In this document: positions 33,942 to 44,973 of the stretch, piece after piece
Layout of the letters: each line of letters starts with the position of its first letter
Position numbering within the stretch: the stretch's first letter is position 1
DNA from: Labyrinthula sp. Ha
Lineage: Eukaryota > Sar > Bigyra > Labyrinthulida > Labyrinthulaceae
Assembly (NCBI GenBank): GCA_015227615.1
Contig: JAALGZ010000027.1
Span: 434,001 to 498,000 of the forward strand
Direction: 5' to 3'
DNA: 64,000 nt
The notes under the pieces: generated by a model
The model's input: the letters and a program-made list of their open reading frames with translations, nothing else
What the model was told of the DNA's origin: nothing
Databases searched by the model: none
Translations under genes and position numbers: made by a program

Positions 33942-36900
33942 GGATCTATAATTAATAAAAGGAAGTCTTAGTTATTTCACGAATTTTTGAAACACTTAAT
34001 TTGAACTTAAGATTATACGAGTAAGCATTAATGTCTTACCTCCTTTTCTTATATTTATAACGAATTTTGCAATAGTTTTGATTTGGCTTGATTAGTTGTG
34101 AACAAGTTTTTCATTATTAAGTGAAGTTTTCTGAGTTAACTTGATACAACAATAACTTTTATAGAACTAAGACAAGAGTGATATATTCTATAGAACATTT
34201 CGAAAGTGATATTCTAGTATATCAATAAGATGTGTTACTTGGAAAGTGAGTAGTTTTCTGTGATGGCTATTCTTGTGCTAAATTACAGAATTATTTCAAA
34301 CTTTATAGAGACTGTTTGGGTGAAACTTTTGGTATAAAAGAAAGTAATAAAGGCAAAGCTTTTTGATAAAGTTAAGTGGAGTCATTTAAGAGTAATGAGA
34401 ACGAGTAGGAAATGTTAATGAAGATAGTCACTGAGAAAACAAATTATGCCATATGATAAATTGGAGTACATTCTCGTGGTAAAACACTTGAAAGAAAAAA
34501 AGGATTTAGAATGGGTTCTACTAAGGTGAATGGACTCGATATCATAGTTCTGGGCTAATTAGTAGTTAAAAAAACCTAGTTGATAGTTTATATAAACTGT
34601 AAGCTCCCTTTCAATTTGGGTATTTTTTTGTTACATTTTAAAATTGATCTCATGAACAAAGTAACCAAATAATTCCAGTTTGGATTTATTTCATAATAAA
34701 ATATCTTTTATGCAAACCATGACATGGTTGAAACATCAATATGCAACTTATTCTATAGCCTCATGGCTACTATTAAGTAGTAAATGTAAGAAAAGTGTAA
34801 AAAGCCCATGGAAATTAAGTATTTTCTGTGCTACCTTACTTTTTTATAGTATCATCTTAATAGTTTTTCCTGAGTTTGTGGACCCTCGTATCTTTTCTGA
34901 ACTGTACGCTCAATAAAAAATAGATTTTTAATATACTTGCCTGTGATGATATTTATCGGCAGGATACTAGTCGATCACAACTGATAGAAAACATTGGCTT
35001 TAACCTTACAAGAGAATATAAGTCTAGCTATCTGGCTTATTAACTTAGTGTAATTCCGCTAAGTGATAATTATGAAGGTCTTGTTTATATTCCTTAGAGG
35101 GAGTTAAATCTACTTCGTTGGGAATTGATTAATAGATTAACTACTCTCTTGCTAGTATAAGGTTTGAAATCTATTATGAGTACTATGCTTATTACATTTC
35201 TCGTACAGTCAATTCCAAGATAATATGAGTTTTCTTGATGTAAGGATGTTTAATTCATTTGTTTTCCTTACGCGAGATAATCGTGAGTTGATGTATACTA
35301 GGTTTTTGCTTAACATGATTTCCACAAGTAATCGTGAGCAAGTATGATAACTGAGTAAAATCTCCAATTAGAGAATTGAGGATTCTTATTCTAAAGCTCA
35401 TTCAAACCAAATTCTGGTAGCTTTTAGGACCCTTAAAGTTTACCAAAAATCCTTAGTAATTCTCGGCGATTCTCAATCAGTTCCTGAATTAAGAACTCAT
35501 TCCTCACATAATATAGTGTCCAGGCTCAGTCAGATGTTCTGAATATTACTCAAGAGCCCGGCTGAGTTCTCATTAAGGACCCAATCAATGCCCCAAATTA
35601 TAACTGACTGAATTATCAACATGGCTCGCAATATCAATACTACTGCTTTTCGAAGAAACATCTGCTAAGCAGAGCGCGAGTTTATATTACCTAGAAGTAA
35701 CTGCTAACTTCATGTATAAAAAAACCCACAAGGTTTTCAAGGTTCCAAAAACTAAAATTGACGAGAGAATATGTTTTGCCAGGTAAACCAAAGAAAGGAA
35801 GCATATAGTTACAGCAGAGCTCTTTCTAAGGTTGATTGTAAGTAAAACAAAATTGCACATGATGAGTGTTGCGTTTGATTTTTCTTGTGTTCGGCTGTAT
35901 CAGCTATTTAGCTTATTTCAACATGGAACATTAGACTCTCCAGGTTATTAACGATTTCACAAAACAAATTATCGTGGTTTCAAACACTTCCATAATAAAA
36001 AGGAATGAGTTTATCAAAGATTCCTTGGACCCATTGACCCATATGTTATATCTAAGATCTTCTCATAATTATTTTTAGGAGCACACAGGGACAGAAAGAC
36101 ATAATGTAGATTGAGTCTACGTATAGCATATGTTTTCAACTGGCTCTAAGCAAATTTAATGGGGTTCTATATGAAGCTGCAGCTTACCAAATATTGGGAA
36201 ACTCCGTTTTTTAACTTGACCCATAATCTGCTGTATGTTAGGCCAATTTCAATGACAATGGTCGAATTGGTTTGCTTGAAGTTTTCCCATGCAGTCTCAT
36301 TTCAAAGTTTACTGTATGTGATTGATTCCTTGTGACAGAAATATTTATCTCTTTCAAATTGACATTTTGGCAAATAGTTACCTTTAGATTTCACGGGCCA
36401 TCACTTTAATATTTAGATCTAGGTAATAAAAATTATGTCCCATATATAAAAAGCTTTAGACAAAAACTGTGATGTTGTGCTAATATCAACTATAATATTA
36501 AATTTCCGGTGGTATAAACAGCGAGTCTCTGCACAGATATGAAGAACCAAGTTTTAATATGCCCAATGCAATGCGACTTGGTTACAGGTTTTTTAGCGCT
36601 AGTATAATTTCATCTCTCGATTCAAACTAGGTCAATTCTTCTGTTGTTATCCATATTGGCGTCCCTGGTCATATTTATTAATTTAGTTATTTTAACTGGG
36701 TTATAAATTTATTTTTACTAACCAGAAGCAATAGAAAAATAAAAGACTCTAAGAATTTAATAATTTTCTTAATATAACATTGGGCACATTTTCTTTTACA
36801 TTACTCTCTCCATTGCACCAACTTGTTTAGTCTTTGGAATAGTAGCCTGATTTTCATGATGTCAATACCACTGATCACAGAAATAACACTGACGGTTCAA

Positions 36901-39900
36901 ACCCTAAAATAAAAAAAACTTCGCTATCTATGAAAAAATTTGAAAGTAAAACCAGGTAATATAAACTAGTTTATTCCACATGTATGCCATGAATAAGACG
37001 TGGTCAAACTCCAAGAAACCATTTTTTTTATTTAGCAAGAATATGGTAGAGATAGTATCTATAAAATTTTCACTTGCTGAAGTTCAAGCAACCAAACTTT
37101 GCTCTTACAGCTCAGTTCACGCTCGAAACAGAGGTATTCAACTTAAAATAACAGGGGAAAGATCTTAGGAAATAAGAATAGCACCAATAAGCTTAACGTG
37201 TTTCACCATCTATGATACACTGAGTTGCAAAAATTAACTCAAGAACCTAGCAAAAAATTGTTTTCTTTTTTAATCTGTTCGACACTTGCCCGAATCAATA
37301 TTTATATATTATTAACTGTGTGATAGAGCTCCCAGAATCAACACTAAAATGTTGCTCATTTCTTAATTCATATTTCTATTGTAACTATGTTTTTGCAAAA
37401 TGGTGTGACATTTATCTGAATAGGTAACTGTGTTTGTATAGCACCTGGATGATAATCAATGTTTAATAAGACTCCATTTAGTAACTTCAGAAATATGTAA
37501 ATCAATTTAGATTTATTTCATTTATACCAGGAAACCTGAGCCAATGTATTCTCCGTATAATAGCTGAAGCTTTACTATATTTTGAATAATTTGCATGAGC
37601 TTAATAATAGATACATGTTAAATGTTTAAATAGCTTCAATTTCCAGAATAGTTATCCAAATTTAGAGACGATGCAATGATTTCGGTAAATCTTAGATTAA
37701 ATAAAGCAATATGTACTAAATTATATCCTTGAGGAATCTAGTTATTAAAAAAAATGTCTGTGTGTGTCTGCTAAATAATATCATTGTACATTGTCTTTGT
37801 ACTTTCATCTTTTTTTTGGTTTCTTCTATTTCGTGTAGCATGTTATGAAAAATTATACAAAATAAAACGATTCATAGGCTATTGGATATGACATTGAGGT
37901 ATGGTAAAATGATAGTAAGTTAATTTATAATGAATACTATATTGTTTTACAAATTGTTCGAGTAATTCAAAAGAAAATTCAGAGAAAAACAAGGCAACGT
38001 CTTGCAAAAGTGTGCCATAAGCATTATAGCAACTATTTGCTGCATTAAATCACATCTCTAACCCAGAGCGTGGTAGTATTAAAGTCGAAAATCTACTATT
38101 ACTGCAACTAAGAATTGCAATAAATATATAATATAATATAAAGTATATACTTAGAAGCACAGTGTTTATATACTTAGAAAGCACAATTTATTAGCCCTTT
38201 CTGTAGTATCACATGTAGTAGCACCACAATGTATTGGGAAAGCTGTCAAATTTAGTTTTCTTCTGTTTATCTTTGGGATAACTATATCGTACCAACGATG
38301 AGGGATATAAACGCGATTGGGTAAAATTTGAATCCCGACATAAAAAAATCAGTAGACATTTCCAAAGATGATACTTTTTATAGCAAGGCAAATACTTAAT
38401 ATAATAAATAATCTAGAATCCAAACATGTTTTAAAGAGAAGTTTACTGACTTTTCAAGGTTTTCAAGTACAACTTTCTTTTTTTTTGGAGTTTCTGAAGA
38501 TTACTTCTTTGAGTGTTTAAGCAGAGAATTCTATGAGTGAGGCTTTTCTTACAACTATCGTTGTTTTTAGGTAAGGAAATGCAAATTAAGATTATTTATG
38601 GGTGTTACATAAATTTTAACTTATTTTTGTTGAAAGTCTGTTAGATAAGCGATTCCCGAATAATAAGTTTTGGTTACTAGAGCTAAATTTTACCTTAAAT
38701 ACTATAATCTCTTCACTTATGCGAAAAAAAAAACTCCATGTTTTCTTCTGAATATTGCACTGAATGTAGATCAAATTCATTAGTTCAGCTTCCATTTGAA
38801 AGTCTTAGAGTTTCATTCTATTGGTACATATATATTAAAGAGATGGGGTTTGTAGAGATTTAATGATTTAGCTGATTTAAGTTTTTCGAGAAACGTTGCA
38901 AAGAAGTACTAAATCCTTCAAACCTTGAACGTAAGATTAGCTTCAAAACACCAAGAAAAATATACTTACTTCGCCAGGAATATAATATCAATTAGACGGA
39001 AAGTTTTTATTTGAAAAAATTTATGTAGATTAAATACTAGTCTTATAATCCCTTATAAACATAAAACTTAGTATCAATATTTGTGTATCATTTTAAGCTC
39101 ACAGGTATGGATTCGTCAGAGACTATTCTTGTTTCATGAATAAACTATCTATTATCTTCATTTTTTTAAATCAAGGGTTTTAGAAATAGTCTAGAGTAAA
39201 CTTGATGATGAGAGAAGATGACTAATAAAAAAATTCTTTTCAGCTTCATTCACATTGCGTTGTGCAACAAAATCTATGGAATTCTAATGTGTCTAGTGGT
39301 ATACATTTCTATTATTAATGAAATTAACTGTTCTGATATATGTATAAAATATTTTGTGACTATCCCTTTAATAATATTTTGTGTGATTAAAGAAACCGTA
39401 TACATCCAATGGAGCAATAACGTAATGTAGTAAAGATAATGCAAGCCGTAACAAGTGACAAATGTTAAGAATAATAAGCCTAAAAACAGAAGAAAGAAAA
39501 TTTATTTCCTATAATCTTGAGGAATGAGCTATTCAAAAAATATTGAAGCTAATTATTCGCCGCTAATAGTTTCGACAAAACAGATCGTGTAGACTGAAGC
39601 AGTTAAGTTAATATAGTGTTATGAAAACCAGGGATAATCTTGATGCTGTGCATACAACCTAAGAAGAAGTCTATTTCTAAGGTAACACTTTCTTGTTCAA
39701 TTAAGTAGAGTCCTTGATTAGGTGTACACATGAAGTTACCACATAAAAGGGCTAGAAACGAAAACTATGCAGGTTTAAAATCTTCTACGTTTACCAAAAG
39801 AACAGCATGAGTCTTGGGTGAACCCAAATATCAATTATTTACCTTTTTTTAGTTCTTTGTGTAGAAAAACGAAGAAACGAAGGCTCCGCTTTTCCATAAG

Positions 39901-41150
39901 ATACGTACTAACGCTTTTACTTGTACCAGGTTTAAGGCCTAACAGATGTTCCGTCGTTTTGAGCCAGTTGGGCCTGGTGGCCTAACCCTGTGGACCTGTG
40001 ATCACGCTTTTCTTACCACTGTAGCCCCACATGTCTCGAACTTTATTCGCTTTCCCGCTTCTTTGTGTCTTTGTTTTTGTCTGATTCAGGGCGCTAGTTT
40101 CCTGGTCTGTCTCGTCTGGCTTCTTGGTCTCTATTTCCTCGCGAGACATGCTATCTCGTTTCAACCTTCCTCGTCTCGCAGTGGTGTCTTGGTCCTGTCT
40201 AAAGAATATGTCAACATTGCTGAAAATTCTGATTAGTCACTGCATTACAATTCCAGTTCCATTGATTCTATTGGCGATGTTTTCTGTACTGGCTGACTCC
40301 CTAAAATTTATGATATCACGTGATTTCAGTGCAAGATTGAGATTTCCCAAAAATATAAACCAAGAATAGATTGAGATATTGGTTAGTCGCAAGAGCACAG
40401 GAATCGTCATGTTGCCATGAGACACAGCTTATGAATCATTTTATGATGAGCATAGGTAGGTATCTCAGGATTTTTGGAGAGCCAGGCTGTCTTCGTTCTT
40501 CTTGGATATCACCATTGGTCTCTCGATCATGCTGAAACTTTTGAGCTCTCTTCTGAACTTAGAGAACATGTGTTCAAGTTAACTTTCTATTTGGACAAGA
40601 TTGCTATGGACCTGAGATTCAGTTCTTTGGAAAATATTTGAGATAATACCTACTTTGAGTTGATATGCGATGTCTTTCCAGGTTCCCGAGTTATTATCTT
40701 CATGCTTGAAAAAGCGCTCTTATCCTTCTCGTTGGATTTCATTTCTATTATTTTCAGGTTATATAGTTCAGCTAGTTTTCTTTTTATTGAGCCAAATCTG
40801 ATACTTTCCATTTAGGATATGTTCCAGACACCCAGATATCGGTTGAGCCGGTTCCAGTTTAAGGCTTTGTGTAACTGTAGCAGCCGCGGCAGTTAAATTT
40901 TCAGTTGTTCTAGGCGTTGTTTTATTGTTATCCGAGTATGTAGTTGAGTATTCTTGGCGCTTCTAGTATTCATAACCAGTAAGATGTGTTTTCATTCCTC
41001 AAGTTACTGTTTAAGTTTATTCTGCATGGGTTGAAAGTGTTTGCTGTTAGTGGGAAGAGGGCGGTTGGATGGTTCTCACTTTTATTCGGCGGGTCTTCTG
41101 CCGGCGGGATAGGTTCTTCGTTTTCTTGTATATATATAATTTTTTGGATG
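33942..41150. other. Long gene-poor interval
   Basis: About 7 kb of AT-rich DNA with no supported gene. Hydrophobic short frames at 34680-34916 (no ATG start) and 39218-39430 (70 codons, ATG start) are not convincing. From about 39.95 kb the composition becomes less AT-rich and matches the LINE that follows, so 39.95-41.15 kb may be its 3' portion or another decayed element. Confidence 0.45.
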
Positions 41151-43580
41151 TGTGAATATTTCGAAAGTTGAGATGTTTATTGAGTTTGTGGTTCCATGTG
41201 GGTTTTGCTTTACACTTTGTCTTGCTTCTTGTAGTTGTTCATCTTCCACTTCCTTCTATTTGTATTTGGTTATTCCTTCCTGGACTATTTCGAGTATGTC
41301 TATATCTGCAGTACCTATCACAATCCTGTTATCTCTTATGTTCTCTGTAGATTTTCTAATCCTTTTAGAGAGATCGTTGAGACGTTTCTTTATCTCTGAG
41401 CTTTTAGCCAGTTTTCAACGTTGTAAAGCATTGAGGTCAAAACCATGGAGTAGAATACTATTCGCTTAACTTTTTTATTCAACGAGGTTAAGCTTAATAT
41501 ATGTCCTATTTGAAAGAGAGCTGGTTTGGCGTATTCTATTTTCAGCGGGATGATTTCCGTGTCTAGGCCAGAGGTGTTAAATACAGAACCGAGATATTTG
41601 AATTTAGCTACTCCTATTATCTTCTTCTCTGCAGACTATTATACCACTCTTTTTGTCCCCGAGCAGTTGATTTACTACTTGTTGGGTGTGTAGTGGAGCC
41701 AGTGTTCTAGTTCTGTATCTATTCTTTGCTCCGTCGTAAAGCCTGGGCCTTCTATGACACTGAAAGGATATTTCCTTATGGAAGTATCGGTCACAGCGTT
41801 CGCAGTAGAACTTGTTCAGCAGTTTGCTGATTGACTCTCTTAGAATCTTTCCGCTAATTTCTATGGATCTATCTATTTTCATAACTTTAATATTCTTTAT
41901 ATTTATCCTGAATCCACTGGTAGTTTCTATCATTCGCAGTTGGGAGACTAATCCCTGAACTTGTTAAGGTCTTTTGTAGAAAGCCACAATGTCATCTGCA
42001 AAGGCCATGAGTTGCATATTTTGGCCGTTGAGCGAGATGTTTTCCAAGGTGTCTTTCCCCATTCTTCATATTATACTATTTAGGGCAAGTATGAATAGTG
42101 TAGAGGAGAGACTGTCTCCTTGCATAACTCCTTTGCGGATGTTCACTTCACTGAACCTAAGTTTTCCTTCCACCACTCTGGACTTAGCCAGGTGATAGGG
42201 GTACATTATCCTTTGTTGAAGATATCTTTGCACTTTATGTTCCTGTAACGGGGTTTTTATTAGCCAATGGGAGATGGAGTCAAAAGCCTGCTTGAAGTCA
42301 ATAAACAACAGCTTATTGTAACTTTCTTCTGTAATAGTTTTTTACATTATTGTATTTCACACTTCTATCTTATGGATTATGGATTCACCAGGTTTGAAAC
42401 CAGCTTGGTATGAAGGCGGCTGTTAAATTATTCCTTGAAACCTGTTCGTTATTATCTTCACTATTACTTTAAAAGAAGCGTTGAGTAGGGTGCTTGGTTT
42501 GTAATTTGCTGGGTCTCTGGAATCTCCTTTTTCTTTCTATATGAAGATTACTTATCCATTGCAGAGGTTCTATTCATCATTCTGTTCTATTTTTCTTTTC
42601 AGAAGAAGTTTTGGACTGTCTTCACTAAGTAATTCTGGAACTTTTCTGAGTTCTTCAGGACTTTGTTGGGGATCTTTTTTTCACCTGGAACCTTGTGGTT
42701 TTCCGTTGTTTTAATGTTACTAGAATCTCATCTTTAGTTGGATGTTCTGAGTGTCTTTGCATGGAGTCAATTTGGGTGTTGAGTTTCTTTGCTATTTGGT
42801 AATTCCCTATTACTTTTCTGGGTATGGTTTTCGCTTCCGGGCTAAAATATCGTTGCGTGCTTTCAATATGCTTCCAAAACATGTTGAATCTTTTCTCCAC
42901 TTAGATGCTATTACCGTTTGCGTCTCTTGATAGTTTGACTTTGCTAGACTTATATTTAAGGAACCTTTTTATTATTCTATAGGTCTCTCAGGTATTGTTT
43001 GCATCAAATTTTTCTTGGATTGCTGCTGCGTGTTCTTCTATCCTGGCTCTCATATCTTCTCTTGCTGATACTACCACTTTACCGGCCACTCTAGCTCTTT
43101 CTTCTACAGTTGTAATTCTACAGTTCAATCCTTTCTGAAGAAGAAGTTCTAGTGTCTCCATTGAGTTGGACCTATGGAAAAATCTGAATTTTTCTTCCGG
43201 GCCTAGTTCTTCCTTAACTTTGCTTGTGGATTCTGTTAGGCTGATATGGTTCACTTCACGACCATTACTCATTTGCTGTATTTTTTCTTTAAGTTTATGG
43301 TTGAAGGGCTCTTTGTTTTTTTGGATAAAGATTGGAAGATCTTTTTCTTGGTTTGTTTTGGGGTTCAGTTTGTAAGTTGGAGGGATATGTCTATTCTTAT
43401 TCCAAAGTGGTCTTGGAAAGCACTGTACCAAACTTGCAGAGTTAAAGCTTTATCGATTCTGAACTTTTTTATTTACCCAAGGTATGATGTCAAAAAGAAG
43501 TCTATCTCAAATCCTTTTATACTTTGTTTTCTTGGTACAAAAGTTATTCCTTTTATTCTTTTTGTAGCCCAAAATATACA
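41150..43580 (-). mobile_element. LINE (non-LTR) retrotransposon, 5'-truncated and decayed
   Basis: The minus strand carries the end of an apurinic-type endonuclease (EIDFFLT near 43487-43507). A charged linker follows at 42.65-43.43 kb, then reverse transcriptase. The RT motifs visible are FIDFKQAFDSI (about 42.3 kb), GVMQGDSLSSTLF (about 42.1 kb), the catalytic FADD at 41991-42002 and FKYLGS at 41585-41602. This motif set is that of RTE/L1-like LINEs, which copy themselves by target-primed reverse transcription. The open frames are interrupted by many stops and shifts (for example between 42988 and 42900, and between 42655 and 42308), so it is inactive. It is better preserved than the LTR fossils, hence probably younger. 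The 5' end is missing near 43.6 kb. Sequence toward 39.95 kb may belong to its 3' region. Confidence 0.82.
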
Positions 43581-43749
43581 ATGATCAATTAATTAACGGC
43601 TCATATCGGGAAATTGCAATCAATTATTACTGTGCAAAAAATATGTGAATTGTGAATTTCGGAATTCGGAACATAGAAATAAACAATTGACTTAAACTTC
43701 AAAAGATCCATTGGTTTAAAAAGACAAATAAACATAAAATTTATTGATA

Positions 43750-44802
43750 ATGATAAAAAAATATTTTACTTTAAGAAAATTCAGGTTGAATTTTTTTCAT
43801 AGGGTAAAAAGTGAAGACGAACGAGATATTAAAGATAAGGCAACAGATATTTTGTTTCCTACCCTGGAAATTATAACTTTGAATAATCAGAATGCAATTC
43901 AAATATCTACACCAGAACAATATGATAAAGTTGTCAGTTTTTATTTAGGAATATATAAAGGAATTCATTACCATAAGACAAAAATAATATTCAAAAACAT
44001 CTCTCCGCTACTATCTGATAAAGAACTTAAAATAATAGAGCAAATTCTTCAAGAAACGAAATTTAAACACATGGACTTTCTGGAAGGTCTAGGTGGCACT
44101 AATTACAAAGCGTTGTTTTCTCTTTGCCTCCAGAGCTCTAAAAGTTTGCAAAAAGTTTATTTTCCTTATGTTGATGATTTTGATCTATACAAGTTTTCTT
44201 TGTTCTTACTTAAGAAACTCAAAACTTTGAAAGAATTCTCTGTTTCAACAACTCAAATACATAATTTTTGGTGTCTCTCTAAACAATTCTTTAAAAAATC
44301 CAGGAGTAGATTTAAAATATTGGATCTTGATTTGGATAACAATATCTCTTGGTTGTTTAAACAGCCTTCTTATTTTAAATCTATCTCTCATATAACACAA
44401 CTAACTCTCAATGGAAATAATGAATCTGATAATACATCTCCTAAAATTCTTTTTTATCTTTCTCAGTCCTCTGTAACCAATACATTGAAGCTTTTGTATT
44501 TCGATGGTTCAAAATTTACTATTTCTAATGAAAACAGTTATGGGTTGTTGAAGTGTTTATACAATATTTCTATACTTCAAAAAGTATCTTTTCATTCTCT
44601 CCGACTAATAAACTCAGGATCTGTTTCTATTTTACTATCGGGACTTCTTCATCGCTCAAACAAACTTAAAGCTGGTCGATTTAGTTTTCAAAGTGTAAGC
44701 GGGAAGGGAGAGTCGCAAACAGCAACAAAACTGAAAAATATTTTTGTTTCAAGTAAAACGATGTTCAGATATGGGAAGCTGGCTATCTGGTTTGGAAAAT
44801 AA
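43750..44802 (+). CDS. Leucine-rich-repeat-like protein of unknown function
   Basis: Open frame of 350 aa, first ATG at 43750 (the frame is also open from a TTG at 43744). The N-terminus is basic. From about residue 120 the chain has spaced Leu, Ile and Phe in patterns such as LKTLKEFSVSTTQIHNF and LQKVSFHSLRLINSGS, which resemble ribonuclease-inhibitor-type leucine-rich repeats of about 25-30 residues. Repeats are irregular, and no signal peptide, kinase or F-box was found. Leucine-rich repeats commonly bind proteins; the partner is unknown. The gene starts less than 200 bases from the truncated LINE and converges with the Patched-like gene 171 bases away. The uninterrupted length and coding-like composition make it a real gene; the repeat assignment is tentative. 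Confidence 0.7.
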   Translation: MIKKYFTLRKFRLNFFHRVKSEDERDIKDKATDILFPTLEIITLNNQNAIQISTPEQYDKVVSFYLGIYKGIHYHKTKIIFKNISPLLSDKELKIIEQILQETKFKHMDFLEGLGGTNYKALFSLCLQSSKSLQKVYFPYVDDFDLYKFSLFLLKKLKTLKEFSVSTTQIHNFWCLSKQFFKKSRSRFKILDLDLDNNISWLFKQPSYFKSISHITQLTLNGNNESDNTSPKILFYLSQSSVTNTLKLLYFDGSKFTISNENSYGLLKCLYNISILQKVSFHSLRLINSGSVSILLSGLLHRSNKLKAGRFSFQSVSGKGESQTATKLKNIFVSSKTMFRYGKLAIWFGK

Positions 44803-44973
44803 ATCACTTAGCTTTATATGTTTTTTGCGAAATCTAAGAAAAAAGACAAAGAATTATATTTTCTTCAAACATTTTTCTACTGGTTTTGTTGAATACACGC
44901 AAAATAAATGCAGTTTAAACCAAGTTAGCTCTATTTGACTTATATATTTATATCTGACTTCTCAAAGCTTGTT

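Noticed and set aside
34680-34916. Hydrophobic frame of 78 codons
   Set aside because: It has no ATG start, no recognised motif and no neighbouring exon; probably chance in AT-rich DNA.
39218-39430. ATG-initiated hydrophobic frame of 70 codons
   Set aside because: AT-rich DNA readily gives Ile/Phe/Leu-rich frames; no signal or family likeness was seen.
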